Positions 18,383 to 28,025 are shown, counted from the first letter of the stretch. The stretch: DNA of 41,655 nt from a bacterium (GCA_028689495.1 JAQTWB010000023.1:1-41655); one strand, 5' to 3'. The notes: generated by a model not told the origin, from the letters alone. Program-made: numbers and translations.

Positions 18383-18386
18383 CCTG

Positions 18387-18464
18387 ATGCCTCTCAGAGA
18401 TTTGCTCGATCTCCGCACAGCTCAGGTCTGGTTATCGTGTCCGGTCGAATATCGACCCGGACAA
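18387..18464 (+). repeat. Dispersed 78-bp repeat, copy 1
   Basis: It fills most of the space between the convergent ends of mglA and acs. It is the same length as the copy at 28026-28103. The first 19 bases (ATGCCTCTCAGAGATTTGC) are identical, and the last 36 differ at only two positions. The last part forms a hairpin: GTCCGGTCGA, a short loop, TCGACCCGGAC with one bulged base. The central 23 bases have diverged (about 10 matches). Confidence 0.85.
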
Positions 18465-18488
18465 ACAATCACTCCTGTAATTTCCGGT

Positions 18489-20456
18489 TCAGTATCCCGT
18501 CCGCCCACTCACCAACTGCTCAACCACTGCCGGTTCAGCCAAAGTCGAGATGTCACCAAAGTTGTCAGTTTCACCGGCCGCGACTTTTCGCAATATCCGG
18601 CGCATAATTTTGCCCGAACGAGTTTTGGGTAACTGTGGAGCAAATTGAATATGTTCGGGTGTAGCAATTGGACTAATGTCGTCACGAACATGCTGCCGCA
18701 GGGCATCACGAAGTTCATGTGTCGCATCAACGCCCTCTTTCAACGTAACAAAACAATAAATACCTTGCCCTTTTGTCTCGTGCGGCACACCAACAACTGC
18801 CGCTTCAGCCACCGAATTGTGCCCGACCAACGAACTTTCAATCTCGGCAGTTGAAAATCGATGAGCCGAAACGTTTATAACGTCATCAATACGCCCCTGT
18901 AGCCAGTAATAGCCATCTTCATCAATCAAACAACCATCCCCGGTAAAATACTTTCCCTCCTGCCTTGAAAAGTATGTCTGTTTGACTAGCTGATTGCTGC
19001 TGTCTCCGTAAACTCCGCGGATCATCCCCGGCCAAGGTGAAGTAATATACAACGCCCCTCCCTGCCCTTCTCCTGCCGTGCTCACTTCTACTTCCGGAAC
19101 AATACCAAAAAACGGCTTCCCGGCAGACCCTGGCTTTGCCGCATGGGCTCCAGGAAGTGTGCTAATCATGATACCGCCTGTCTCTGTCTGCCACCAGGTA
19201 TCGACAATAGGACAACGTCCCTTGCCAATCACCCGATGGTACCAGCGCCAGGCTTCAGGATTTATTGGTTCTCCTACTGAACCGAGCAAGCGCAAACTAC
19301 TGAGCTGATGACGATTGATCCACTTTTCATCCAATCGCATCAGTCCACGTATTGCAGTTGGTGCAGTGTAGAAAATGTTCACCTGATAATCATCAATGAT
19401 CTTCCAGAATCGATCCGGAGTTGGATAGGTCGGGGTCCCTTCAAACATGACAATTGTCGCGCCATTTGAAAGGGGTCCATATGTGACGTAGGAATGACCT
19501 GTAATCCAGCCAATATCAGCTGTACAGAAAAAAATATCTTCTTCCCGAATATCAAAGATATATTTGAAAGTCAGATGCGTATATAGGAGATAACCCGCCG
19601 TTGTATGCATCACACCCTTCGGCTTCCCCGTACTGCCACTTGTATAAAGCAGGAAAAGCGGATCTTCAGAGTTCATGATCTCAGGTTCACAGGTCGAAAA
19701 AATATCACTGGCGAAAACTTCGTTCTGCCACCAGAAATCCCGCCCATACTGCATTTCAACCATACTATGCCCACGATTAAGCACAATCACGGTATGAACA
19801 GCAGGAACCTCTTCAATCGCCTCATTCACTCGAGCTTTAAGCTGTGCCGTTCTTCCACCGTGGAAGCTCACATCGGAGGTAATCACAACCTCGCTCTCGG
19901 CGTCGATGATCCGGCTTTTTAAGGCCTCCCCACTAAATGCCGAAAAAACGATCGAATGAATCGCCCCCAAACGAGCGCAGGCGAGCATGGCAATCACAAG
20001 CTCTGGAACCATCGGCAGAAATATCGTAACCCGGGTCCCCTTAACCACTCCTCTCTTTTTCAGCACATTGGCAAAGCGACAGACGTCAGTATGCAACTGC
20101 TGATAGGTCAATGTGCGCCTGTCTTCCTCCTTCTCTCCTTGCCAAATTATCGCCGCCTTGTTTCGCCTCCAGCTGCCGATATGGCGGTCGAGGCAGTTCG
20201 CAGAAAGATTAAGCGTCCCGTCCTTAAAAAAAGAAAGGTATGGCCCGTCGGCCCCGTCATTTGCCGGGAATCCTCCCGCAAGGGCAACAGACGGACGCTT
20301 GAACCAGGAAAGATTTTCCTCCGCCTGCCTGAGCCAGAATGCCTCGGGAGACAAGACCGATTCCTGATAGAGTGCTTCATAGGCCTCCATACTGCCGAGT
20401 CGTGACTTTTCGCGAAACTCATTGCTCGGGTAATAAAGATTCTGTGTTTCACTCAT
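18489..20456 (-). CDS. acs: Acetyl-CoA synthetase (AMP-forming)
   Basis: Converts acetate, ATP and CoA to acetyl-CoA through acetyl-AMP. The protein has 655 residues, the usual Acs length. Diagnostic segments are YTSGSTGKPKGVMHT (phosphate-binding loop), DIGWITGHSY, VDTWWQTETGG, the hinge DGYYWLQGRIDDVINVSAHR, and PKTRSGKIMRR, whose lysine is the acetylation-regulated catalytic residue. ATG 20456 (MSETQNLYYP) follows an AGGAG ribosome site; an upstream in-frame extension lacks family similarity. No acetate permease or protein acetylase gene is adjacent. The gene converges on mglA across the 78-bp repeat. Confidence 0.96.
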   Translation of the reverse strand: MSETQNLYYPSNEFREKSRLGSMEAYEALYQESVLSPEAFWLRQAEENLSWFKRPSVALAGGFPANDGADGPYLSFFKDGTLNLSANCLDRHIGSWRRNKAAIIWQGEKEEDRRTLTYQQLHTDVCRFANVLKKRGVVKGTRVTIFLPMVPELVIAMLACARLGAIHSIVFSAFSGEALKSRIIDAESEVVITSDVSFHGGRTAQLKARVNEAIEEVPAVHTVIVLNRGHSMVEMQYGRDFWWQNEVFASDIFSTCEPEIMNSEDPLFLLYTSGSTGKPKGVMHTTAGYLLYTHLTFKYIFDIREEDIFFCTADIGWITGHSYVTYGPLSNGATIVMFEGTPTYPTPDRFWKIIDDYQVNIFYTAPTAIRGLMRLDEKWINRHQLSSLRLLGSVGEPINPEAWRWYHRVIGKGRCPIVDTWWQTETGGIMISTLPGAHAAKPGSAGKPFFGIVPEVEVSTAGEGQGGALYITSPWPGMIRGVYGDSSNQLVKQTYFSRQEGKYFTGDGCLIDEDGYYWLQGRIDDVINVSAHRFSTAEIESSLVGHNSVAEAAVVGVPHETKGQGIYCFVTLKEGVDATHELRDALRQHVRDDISPIATPEHIQFAPQLPKTRSGKIMRRILRKVAAGETDNFGDISTLAEPAVVEQLVSGRTGY

Positions 20457-20680
20457 AAGACAATCTCCTGCAATTACTGCCAATAACTCCATCTTTCCCG
20501 CCACTTGTGCGCAGGGTCGAGGAAACATAACCGCAGGCGGCTGGACACTCAAGGGAAAAATGACCCTCGAATGTTACAATCAGAATGCTTCTCCTCATAA
20601 CTGTCCAGAGAATTTTCAGCGTCAATGAGCATTTGAATGAACAAGTTGAAGCCCAATCAAATTGAACCAGGATAAGTAGT

Positions 20681-21658
20681 ATGTCTGACTTTGATCCAAG
20701 GACCACCAAACCAACTGTTCCAGGCAAAGCAGAAGATCTTTCAGCCGACTACGTCAAACAAGTGGAAAAAGATGAGTTGAGGCGCCTGCACTCCGCGCAA
20801 AACTGCAGCATGAATGCCAAGGATATCGCCGCGATCAATCTTAAAACTGCTAACAATGTTGTAATAGATAACCCCGCCGATCCCGCGGCAGAGAAATTCC
20901 TCAAACTCTCTGAAGCAACGAAAATTGTTGCCGACAAAAACGCAAGTCAGATTGAAAAAGCAATAGCTGGCTGGGGTGACAGTCTCTCCGTTAGTGGCGA
21001 CCTATATGACAAGGCGCGTGAACTGATACACACCGGGAAACGTGCCGAAGCACTACAGATGTTCAAAGCGCAGGTGGAAAAATCTTCCGCGGCTCGATGC
21101 GAACCAAGCGAAGCAGAAATGACGACCCTGAATAAACTGCAAACCGACTACGAAAAGACAAAAAAAGCCGGTGGTGAAACAACTTTTTTCAAAAGCTGCG
21201 AGCGTCTTGAAGGCCTGGTAAACTACGAGAAGGAACACGGCAAAAGTGAGACGATTAGCCACTATGTCAATAACCTGTCACTGGATCCAAATGACGGCAG
21301 CCTCAGTATGAGTGCGGATGCCGCGGCTCTCAATTCCGCCTACAAAACATCCTTGACTAACCAGTCAGGACAACAAATGACAGTTTCTCCGGACTGGATG
21401 CTGCGTAGCGCCCAGTTCGCCGATTTGGGGGTGGGCCCCGACGCAGTTCAGTCAATCCGCAAAGCTGGCAATGCAGTCTGGGAAACAATGCAGGCCGCAG
21501 GCCATGGCCAGTTGCCAGACTATGACCACATTGAAAATGACATCAAAAAAGACTCTGCCACAGTGGCCAGCAAGTGGGTTGCTCCCAATGGTCCTTCTCT
21601 GGAGAAAATTTTCAAACCTGAACTTGAGACCTGCAAAAAGAATCATCGCGAGGAGTAA
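20681..21658 (+). CDS. Conserved-looking helical protein of unknown function
   Basis: I do not recognise this 325-residue protein. It has no signal peptide and no membrane segment. It is rich in Lys, Glu and Ala, with predicted helices throughout. Four cysteines are scattered (near 42, 141, 169 and 319). A tetratricopeptide-like helix pair is suggested by LYDKARELIHTGKRAEALQM at about residue 107, but a single unit is not enough to call a TPR protein. The N-terminal 25 residues (PRTTKPTVPGKAEDL) look disordered. Codon use resembles that of the neighbours. It stands alone between acs and the tRNA genes, with AGGA ten bases before ATG 20681. It could be an effector or a structural protein, but there is no evidence for either. 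Confidence 0.7.
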   Translation: MSDFDPRTTKPTVPGKAEDLSADYVKQVEKDELRRLHSAQNCSMNAKDIAAINLKTANNVVIDNPADPAAEKFLKLSEATKIVADKNASQIEKAIAGWGDSLSVSGDLYDKARELIHTGKRAEALQMFKAQVEKSSAARCEPSEAEMTTLNKLQTDYEKTKKAGGETTFFKSCERLEGLVNYEKEHGKSETISHYVNNLSLDPNDGSLSMSADAAALNSAYKTSLTNQSGQQMTVSPDWMLRSAQFADLGVGPDAVQSIRKAGNAVWETMQAAGHGQLPDYDHIENDIKKDSATVASKWVAPNGPSLEKIFKPELETCKKNHREE

Positions 21659-21800
21659 CCCGGTTCCGCCCAGTAATATCCCAGTAATATAGCCAGATAC
21701 CGCTGGGCCACGTTCACCTAATAATCAAAAAGTAACCTGGCTCCTTCTCCGAACCTGACTTTATCCCCCTCAGACAAGAAAGTAATAGAAAAATACACAA

Positions 21801-21843
21801 TAAAATTCCCGCCCTAGTCATTGACACAGGGGCAGGGATTTTG
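21801..21843. terminator. Possible bidirectional hairpin terminator before the tRNA genes
   Basis: An imperfect inverted repeat, AAAATTCCCGCCC ... GGGGCAGGGATTTT, with A and T tracts on its two outer sides. It lies about 150 bases after the stop of the 325-residue gene. The stem has mismatches, so the call is moderate. The rest of 21659-21951 shows nothing else, apart from a TAATATCCCAGTAATAT near-direct repeat just after the stop. Confidence 0.45.
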
Positions 21844-21951
21844 CATTGTCGCGCCTGCAAATTCGGGGGCCGAACTAACCCGCATGAAGTAAGTCACTTA
21901 TTCGATCTGCTTTCGTGATACATCGGGTCGGTATCTGGCAATGTCTTTTGC

Positions 21952-22028
21952 GGTGGGCGTAGCTCAGCTGGTAGAGCACCGGATTGTGGCTCCGGTGGTC
22001 GTGGGTTCAAGTCCCATCGCTCACCCCA
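21952..22028 (+). tRNA. tRNA-His (GTG anticodon)
   Basis: A complete cloverleaf. The extra 5' G (-1) is at 21952 and faces C73. The acceptor stem GTGGGCG pairs with CGCTCAC, including one G-T pair. The D arm is GCTCAGCTGGTAGAGC, the anticodon arm CCGGATTGTGGCTCCGG carries GTG, the T loop is TTCAAGT, and CCA is encoded. It is very similar to E. coli tRNA-His. Confidence 0.97.
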
Positions 22029-22061
22029 CATTTTCTTTCTTGGGTTTGCTTTCAATATGAC

Positions 22062-22137
<76 letters not shown>

Positions 22138-22181
22138 TTTTTCTACTGTGAAAGCGAGGTCGATACGGACTTCTCCAAAAA

Positions 22182-23342
22182 ATGAAAACACCACAGTGGA
22201 TACCGGGTCGTGCCGATGTCGCCGGCCTGGCCTTGGCCATGGCGCTCGGATTGACATCATTCACACTTGTACGTTCGCTGCCAGCCTCCCCCTACATCTC
22301 CGACATATTAATTGCCCTTGTCCTTGGTGCCGGAGTGATCAATTCACCGCTTCGCCATCGAATCGGGCTTCTCACCCCTGAAGCAGATCAAAAGCCCGAC
22401 AGATATGCAGCCGGACTTCGATTTTGCGGAAAGTGGGTCTTACGGCTTGGCATAATCACAATGGGCCTTAAGGTACAGACCTCCTTCTTTGGCAGCGTAG
22501 AACTGGCCCTCATCGCTGGAGTTGGCTTCTTTACCCTGCCCAGTGCATTTTTCGTGACACAAGCCCTGGGGTCGTTGACCGGAATCAGACAGCCGCTCAC
22601 TGACCTGCTCGCCGGAGGAACCATGATTTGCGGTGCTTCTGCAGTCAATGCCATAGCGCCGATCTCCGGCTCACGTCATCACGAACAAGGAATCGCTATA
22701 GCCGTCATGTTCCTGTTCAGCGTTGTCGCCCTGGCCTGTTTTCGTCCGATTGCTGTCTGGATCGGACTGGATCCATCGTTTGCTGGTATCTGGAGCGGAC
22801 TCGCTGTCAACGACCTGTCGAGCGCAATCGCCGTTGGCTCGCAAATGGGAGGCACTGGAGATGTAATGGCAGCCGCAGCCAAATCCGCCCGTATCCTGAT
22901 GCTCACACCAACGCTGATTATGTTCTCATTGATCAGACGAGAAGATGGCCCATCCAGCAAACGACTCAGCTTGAGCAAACATTTCCCAAAATTCGTCCTT
23001 GGTTACCTGACCCTTGCTTTCATCCGCGGAGCTGGAGACCACCTTTTCAGCCAATCTCCTACCTGGACTGCACTTCTAACGCTAAATAGTCTGGTCGTTA
23101 GTCTGGCACTAAGCGCAGTTGCAGCAAGTATTGGTCTGCATCTCAGGTTGCATACATTGCTTACCACCAGCACACCAGCAGTAGTCGTCGGCGCCGGTGC
23201 CTCGTTGACAATCGCCAGCCTCTCACTGGCAATGATAACTCTCGCCTCACACGAACTGTATACGGCAGCTGGGATAACTGGTGCCGCTGGTCTGCTAATC
23301 TCGATTTTGGTTTATCGAATTGTCATCCGCCACACTCAATAA
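22182..23342 (+). CDS. YeiH/UPF0324 family putative sulfate exporter
   Basis: A 386-residue polytopic membrane protein with about ten to eleven helices, of the family annotated as putative sulfate exporters (YeiH-like). Family landmarks are ALVLGAGVINSP in the first third, VLRLGIITMGLKV, the re-entrant GGTMICGASAVNAIAPI, and GIWSGLAVNDLSSAIAVGSQ. The transport function is assigned only by family annotation, and the true substrate is uncertain. The start at ATG 22182 (MKTPQW) is 44 bases after tRNA-Lys, with no strong ribosome site. No LysR-type regulator, which often accompanies yeiH, is in the window. Confidence 0.88.
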   Translation: MKTPQWIPGRADVAGLALAMALGLTSFTLVRSLPASPYISDILIALVLGAGVINSPLRHRIGLLTPEADQKPDRYAAGLRFCGKWVLRLGIITMGLKVQTSFFGSVELALIAGVGFFTLPSAFFVTQALGSLTGIRQPLTDLLAGGTMICGASAVNAIAPISGSRHHEQGIAIAVMFLFSVVALACFRPIAVWIGLDPSFAGIWSGLAVNDLSSAIAVGSQMGGTGDVMAAAAKSARILMLTPTLIMFSLIRREDGPSSKRLSLSKHFPKFVLGYLTLAFIRGAGDHLFSQSPTWTALLTLNSLVVSLALSAVAASIGLHLRLHTLLTTSTPAVVVGAGASLTIASLSLAMITLASHELYTAAGITGAAGLLISILVYRIVIRHTQ

Positions 23343-23492
23343 ATGGGTCCAAGTATTGTTTTTATATTCGTAAAATCATCAACACGACGTGATTGTCTTG
23401 TGAATCTATCTGAAATCTTCGTCTGAGGATCCCAGTCTTCCATAATTCCCCCAACCAATAGACCCACTGCCTGCATCCAAACAAAATCGACC

Positions 23493-23746
23493 TATCCCGG
23501 ATGTTGCACGTAAGCCCGTCGTGAGGTTGTGAAGTCTGTGGCAAGGTGTGGGGGTAGAGAGGAGGGAATACTGGTGTATTCCCGACCGAACGCTCTCCCG
23601 CAGATTGCCCAGAATTCGCGACCGCAACAGGGCCATCACAGAGTGCAAACTGTAACGGCAGAATTTTGTTGAAAACGGTCGTTGCACTCGTAAATTCGCG
23701 GGTGAAACCTGTTTCAGCCGTGAACTTACGTGCAATTTCCGGGCTA
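23493..23746. repeat. MITE-like element A with 21-bp terminal inverted repeats
   Basis: A 254-base non-coding element. Its ends are TATCCCGGATGTTGCACGTAA (one base over shown as TAT+CCCGGATGTTGCACGTAA) and the inverse TTACGTGCAATTTCCGGG+CTA, matching at 18 of 21 positions. Both ends terminate in TA, as IS630/mariner-type elements do. It lies 53 bases before the beta-helix protein gene and may contribute to its promoter. The right 63 bases are 89% identical to element B at 38704-38766. No transposase is encoded. The flanks 23343-23492 hold nothing recognisable. Confidence 0.75.
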
Positions 23747-23799
23747 TACTTTCGAGTCATCCCAAATTACTTGTTGCCGCAGACAGGGTTATTCAAATT

Positions 23800-26748
23800 A
23801 TGCTTACCAGTATTCTACTCCCGCTCCATTTGCCCCACAGGGTTGTTTTTATTCAGCTCCTGAGCCTGTCGCTTCTGATACCCCTGCGCCTCCCGACTGT
23901 TGAGGCACAGGTGTTATCGACGACCACCTACGACATCGGTTCACCCAGCGTCGCCGATATATGGGTCGATCCAGCAACCGGCAATGACGCAGCCAGTGGT
24001 TCAACCCGTGGCACCGCACTTAGAACTCTTACCGCTGCCTGGAACAGTATTCCGCACAGCACCAACCCCCTAACCAATGGTTATCGCATCATGCTGGCGG
24101 CTGGCGACTATCCGGAGTCGTCAATTCCAAATTATTTCGAAAACAGTATAGGCACTGCGCAATTTCCGGTCATCATCCAATCTGCTGATGGTCGTGGCGC
24201 AGCTCGCCTGCGCGGCGATATCAACGCCTTCAATATAAGCTATCTCTATCTAATCGACTTTGACATTCTCCCCGACCCTGAAGGAGACGCTCTGCACTGC
24301 GAGCGATGTGACCACCTGTTGATGCGCGGCATGGAACTAAGTGGTGGAGTAGGTCGTGTCGCCCATGAAACAGTGAAAATTAACCAGTCACAGTATGTCT
24401 ACATCGAAGATTGTGACATCTGGGGTTCTTACGAAAACGCTATTGACTTTGTTGCGGTGCAGTATGGCCACATCGTCCGCAACAAGCTTCACGACGCCGA
24501 TGACTGGTGCATCTACCTGAAGGGCGGCTCGGCATATTTTCTTGTCGAGGCAAATGAAATCTACAACTGCGGCACAGGCGGGTTTGTTGCCGGACAGGGC
24601 ACCGGACTGGAATACATGACTTCACCGTGGCTTCACTTTGAAAACTACGACACCAAGTTTATCAACAACGTAATCCATGACACTGAAGGTGCCGGGATGG
24701 GTGTAAATGGCGGCTACAATGTGCTTCTGGCGCACAACACTCTTTATCGTGTCGGGTCCCGCTCACACACAATCGAAGTCGTTTTTGGCCTGCGTTCCTG
24801 TGATGGCGAGACCGCAGCCTGTGCTGCCAACTCGGCCCTTGGCGCCTGGGGACCAACAACAACCGGAGTTGAATTACCAATTGGCAACCGAAACGTATAT
24901 ATCTACAACAATGTAATCTACAACCCTAGTGGTTTTCAAAGTGCGTACTCTCACTTTGCCATATACGCGCCACGGAATGTTCCCGCCGGCGCCAATGGAC
25001 CATCTCCGGCAATTAGCGACACAAACCTGAACATCAGAGGGAATGTCATCTGGAACGGCAATAACAGCATGTCGCTGGGCATCGAAGATGACAGTGAGGG
25101 TTGCACATCACTCAATTCGACCTGCAATGAAACCCAATTGAGGGCAGATAATGCAATCAATACAATCGAACCACAACTTGTGAACCCATCTGCATCCGAC
25201 TTTCGTCCAGTAAGCGGAGGCAACCTGTACGGTGCCACTACATACAGCATTCCAGCTTTTGCCGGTGCCGACCGCGCAACCCCACCACTTGCGCCGCAAG
25301 GCACCTTAAGCAATGCCGTCACTCGCGATTACGCAGGAGATTCACGCGCAAGCCACAACCCGCCTGGTGCATACGCCGGACCAGTTCGTGAACGAGTGCC
25401 GGCCGATCAGTATATGCCATGGAACGGTTTTCTCGGCATGACGAATATCCTCGAACTCGTTAACACCGGCGCATCTACACTAAACGTCACTGCGACACTG
25501 TTTGACATTACCGGAACCGCACGAGGAGCTATTACAGTCAATATTCCTGCAAGTGGTCAGCAGGATCTGATTATCAATTCAATAAATGGTTTTACATCTG
25601 ACTCTTATGGAATTGTCACTCTTGACTATAGCGGCACAGAACTTGACGGACGAATGTCATTTTATCGCCAGGCGGCAAACGGGATTTCCTATGACTTTGC
25701 CTACGCCATCCCCTTCTCCGACCCGCTTCAGGGCGACAGTTCCGTCACCTTCAACACCTTTCAGCCAGGACAGAATCTGGCCGAAAGCGCCGCACCGGTC
25801 TATAACTGGCTCAGCATTATCAACCTCGACCCATACGCCAACCGATCCTTCACCGTATATCGCTACGATGCAGCCGGGACACTAATTAGCAGTGTTCCAA
25901 CTACCATTGCTCCATTTGCCAGGGCCGATCTGGAAGGTGGGCATATCAATCCAGGCCCCTCACAGGTTGGACTATTGCGCATCGTGCCTGCCAGCCAAAG
26001 CGCCGACTACACCGCCATGCTGGTTCGCTACGGCGCTGCATCCGTCGATGGTTCAATCCCCGGATACACCTTCGCCTTCCCACTTCTCGCCACAGGCGCT
26101 CTTGGCACCGAGCAATACCTGCCGGTGTCTACGGGAGGCGGAGCGCAGAACTGGGTAGAGGCGGCAAACGTCTCAAGCTCAACAACCAACATAACAGTTA
26201 CAATGTATGATGGGGCAGGAAGCACACGCCTAAGCCAGACATATCAGCTACAACCCCACTCGCAGGTTCATATCAACGCCGCAAGTCTCCTTGGAGCAAA
26301 TGTTTCCGGCAGTGCAAGAATTATTTCTTCCGCCGCCGACAGAATAATCGCCCAAAGCATGTTCTATTTCTACGGCAGTGACTACGGGATAAGCGCCATG
26401 TATGGCTCGCAATCAACTGTTGCCCAAACCGCGCCAATTTCTGGCTCTTATAATCTTTTCCTCGGTATGTATGACTGGCTAAAACTCGTTAACACAACCA
26501 ACTCGGCGATATCCTCGACGGTCGTTACCTACCCGCCAAACTCCGGTCCGCGTTCGGTGTCTTATTCACTACCAGCGCACGGTGCTATGGATTTGGGACT
26601 TCATCAAGCGGATGTCTACGGAACAAGTGCAGACAGCTACGGCCAGGTGCAGGTAAACGGCAACGGCGTAACAGCCCAGGTGCTACGCATTCGCCCTGAT
26701 GCCTCGACTGGTAGTTTCGACTTTGTTTTTCCGACTGTTGTGAAATAA
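23800..26748 (+). CDS. Secreted right-handed beta-helix protein with four C-terminal repeats
   Basis: A 982-residue exported protein of unknown substrate. The signal peptide spans residues 1-36 (VVFIQLLSLSLLIPLRL core, VEA cleavage). The opening IWVDPATGNDAASGSTRGTA is typical of DUF1565/pectate-lyase-like proteins. Residues 90-500 contain parallel beta-helix rungs (YLYLIDFDIL, YVYIEDCDIWGSYENAID, FLVEANEIYNCG, FINNVIHDTEGAGM, VYIYNNVIYNPSG). From about residue 536 there are four divergent domains of roughly 100-130 residues, starting near 536, 668, 783 and 884. They share a W-L-x3-N opening, a T-x-Y-D-x2-G turn, an L-x-P-x4-D-L strand and a D-S-Y-G-x-V end. The helix part suggests polysaccharide binding or cleavage, but catalytic residues cannot be assigned. 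No secretion-sorting tail (LPXTG, PEP-CTERM) is evident. Confidence 0.85.
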   Translation: MLTSILLPLHLPHRVVFIQLLSLSLLIPLRLPTVEAQVLSTTTYDIGSPSVADIWVDPATGNDAASGSTRGTALRTLTAAWNSIPHSTNPLTNGYRIMLAAGDYPESSIPNYFENSIGTAQFPVIIQSADGRGAARLRGDINAFNISYLYLIDFDILPDPEGDALHCERCDHLLMRGMELSGGVGRVAHETVKINQSQYVYIEDCDIWGSYENAIDFVAVQYGHIVRNKLHDADDWCIYLKGGSAYFLVEANEIYNCGTGGFVAGQGTGLEYMTSPWLHFENYDTKFINNVIHDTEGAGMGVNGGYNVLLAHNTLYRVGSRSHTIEVVFGLRSCDGETAACAANSALGAWGPTTTGVELPIGNRNVYIYNNVIYNPSGFQSAYSHFAIYAPRNVPAGANGPSPAISDTNLNIRGNVIWNGNNSMSLGIEDDSEGCTSLNSTCNETQLRADNAINTIEPQLVNPSASDFRPVSGGNLYGATTYSIPAFAGADRATPPLAPQGTLSNAVTRDYAGDSRASHNPPGAYAGPVRERVPADQYMPWNGFLGMTNILELVNTGASTLNVTATLFDITGTARGAITVNIPASGQQDLIINSINGFTSDSYGIVTLDYSGTELDGRMSFYRQAANGISYDFAYAIPFSDPLQGDSSVTFNTFQPGQNLAESAAPVYNWLSIINLDPYANRSFTVYRYDAAGTLISSVPTTIAPFARADLEGGHINPGPSQVGLLRIVPASQSADYTAMLVRYGAASVDGSIPGYTFAFPLLATGALGTEQYLPVSTGGGAQNWVEAANVSSSTTNITVTMYDGAGSTRLSQTYQLQPHSQVHINAASLLGANVSGSARIISSAADRIIAQSMFYFYGSDYGISAMYGSQSTVAQTAPISGSYNLFLGMYDWLKLVNTTNSAISSTVVTYPPNSGPRSVSYSLPAHGAMDLGLHQADVYGTSADSYGQVQVNGNGVTAQVLRIRPDASTGSFDFVFPTVVK

Positions 26749-26781
26749 CTCTGCCGTTATGACAAAGTGGGAGGAAATATC

Positions 26782-27276
26782 TTACACTTGGCGCGATCTT
26801 GTAGTTTGAACTGCATCATCAAGCCGATGATGTATGCGATTAATCACAAGTTGCGCCGGGATGAGAAAAACACCACCCATCGGAAACAGAACCAGCGAAT
26901 ATGTCCAAGGGATATTTGAAGCGATTCGCACCAGCAGATACAACAGCCCAAGCCACTTTAGGTGAACCGTATCTTCTGACAAAATTTCCTGTGCGGAATT
27001 CTGAACTCGACCAAACAATGCCGGACAATAAATCGGTGCAATTGAGGCTCTCCACAACGGAGAAATATGACTTCTTTCCCGTCGCCGGACAATCATCCAG
27101 TTCTGATAAAACCAATAGACATCATAAAAACCGAACGAAAAAAACGATAACAGAAAAAGTTTACCTGGCGAGATCGGATGATATACCGGATATCTCGGCC
27201 GACCTGTCTTCATTGCCCCGTAATCAGGAAACATCTCCTCTAGGCTGAGCCGACCTTCCCGATCATTCATTTTCAT
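26782..27276 (-). CDS. Small membrane protein, DUF4234-like
   Basis: A 164-residue protein with about three to four hydrophobic segments. The segment LFLLSFFSFGFYDVYWFYQN, followed by a basic patch (RRRERSHISP), resembles DUF4234-type membrane proteins, which carry a 'YxxYWFYxNW' motif. A conserved-looking IYCPALFGRVQ loop follows. Function is unknown. ATG 27276 overlaps the end of the upstream gene by 14 bases, so the two are translationally coupled. A TTG at 27285 is an alternative. Confidence 0.72.
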   Translation of the reverse strand: MKMNDREGRLSLEEMFPDYGAMKTGRPRYPVYHPISPGKLFLLSFFSFGFYDVYWFYQNWMIVRRRERSHISPLWRASIAPIYCPALFGRVQNSAQEILSEDTVHLKWLGLLYLLVRIASNIPWTYSLVLFPMGGVFLIPAQLVINRIHHRLDDAVQTTRSRQV

Positions 27277-27877
27277 GGGTCCCAAAATCGCAAGGAACCA
27301 CTTTTCGGCGCAGCAGAATCATCGCTGCCAAAACAAGGCATGAACTGCCTATCGCCGCCGGAAACAACACAGTTGCCAGTGAATAGTTTTCCAAAGCAAA
27401 AAGAACGCAAATATCCCGAAGAGAAAACATCGAAAAAAACAAGGCAGATTCAGAATGCGGTTGATAATAACTTTTACGCACAGTCGGGCCAAACCCCAAA
27501 ACATCAACAGCGGTCAATATGACGACTGCCCACAGCGGATCTGAAGAAAAATACCAAAAAGGCAAGGCGGACAAAGCCGCAAAAAAGAATAGCCAATCAG
27601 TGCGGCCAATGCGCAAATCGGATCTCCTGATGTATGCAGTAACGGCAACAAAAAGTGCGATACAACCAGACAGGCCAACTGGCCATGCACCAACTCCACC
27701 ATGACTCGCTACCTGGGCAAAAAACACCAGACATGTCGTTGTCGCCCAAATAATCCAGGAAAACACATGGGGCTTGACTTCATCGCGTAAAATGGAACGA
27801 AGATATGGATAATAAGCGGCAAATGTTACCGCGATGGCGACTGCACTGAGCAGCTCTTTATAATGGATGATTTCCAA
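27263..27877 (-). CDS. Polytopic membrane protein, possibly PQ-loop/SemiSWEET-like
   Basis: A 204-residue protein with about seven short hydrophobic segments and two related halves. Each half has a proline-tyrosine or proline-threonine turn followed by a charged stretch and a Ser-Trp or Ser-Leu helix: AYYPYLRSILRDEVKPHVFSW and GFGPTVRKSYYQPHSESALF (each partial). This recalls PQ-loop transporters, but the similarity is a visual inference. It begins with TTG at 27877 behind AAGGA; no nearby in-frame ATG exists. It is coupled with the DUF4234-like gene by overlap. Upstream are tandem 14-mers and a palindrome. Confidence 0.7.
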   Translation of the reverse strand: MEIIHYKELLSAVAIAVTFAAYYPYLRSILRDEVKPHVFSWIIWATTTCLVFFAQVASHGGVGAWPVGLSGCIALFVAVTAYIRRSDLRIGRTDWLFFFAALSALPFWYFSSDPLWAVVILTAVDVLGFGPTVRKSYYQPHSESALFFSMFSLRDICVLFALENYSLATVLFPAAIGSSCLVLAAMILLRRKVVPCDFGTHENE

Positions 27878-27906
27878 GTTATCCTTGAAATTGAAACGTA
27901 CCAGCC

Positions 27907-27946
27907 AGACTTATCCTGACAGACTTATCCTGACAGACACTGTCAG
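27907..27946. promoter_or_regulatory. Tandem 14-mers and palindrome upstream of the membrane-protein pair
   Basis: AGACTTATCCTGAC occurs twice in perfect tandem (27907-27920, 27921-27934). It runs into the perfect palindrome CTGACAG ACA CTGTCAG (27930-27946). The position, 30-70 bases before the TTG start at 27877, suits an operator. No cognate regulator is visible. The rest of 27878-28186 contains copy 2 of the 78-bp repeat and nothing else recognisable. Confidence 0.5.
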
Positions 27947-28025
27947 AACGCCCTGAATTCCAAAAAATTCACCTCACGGTGTGGCGACGACAAACTTGTT
28001 TGGAAGTTCAAGGCTTTCAACTCCC

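Noticed and set aside
23362..23760. 132-residue minus-strand ORF
   Set aside because: It lies across the MITE-like element, and its similarity to a 63-residue ORF at 38598-38789 is explained by the shared repeat, not by a protein family.
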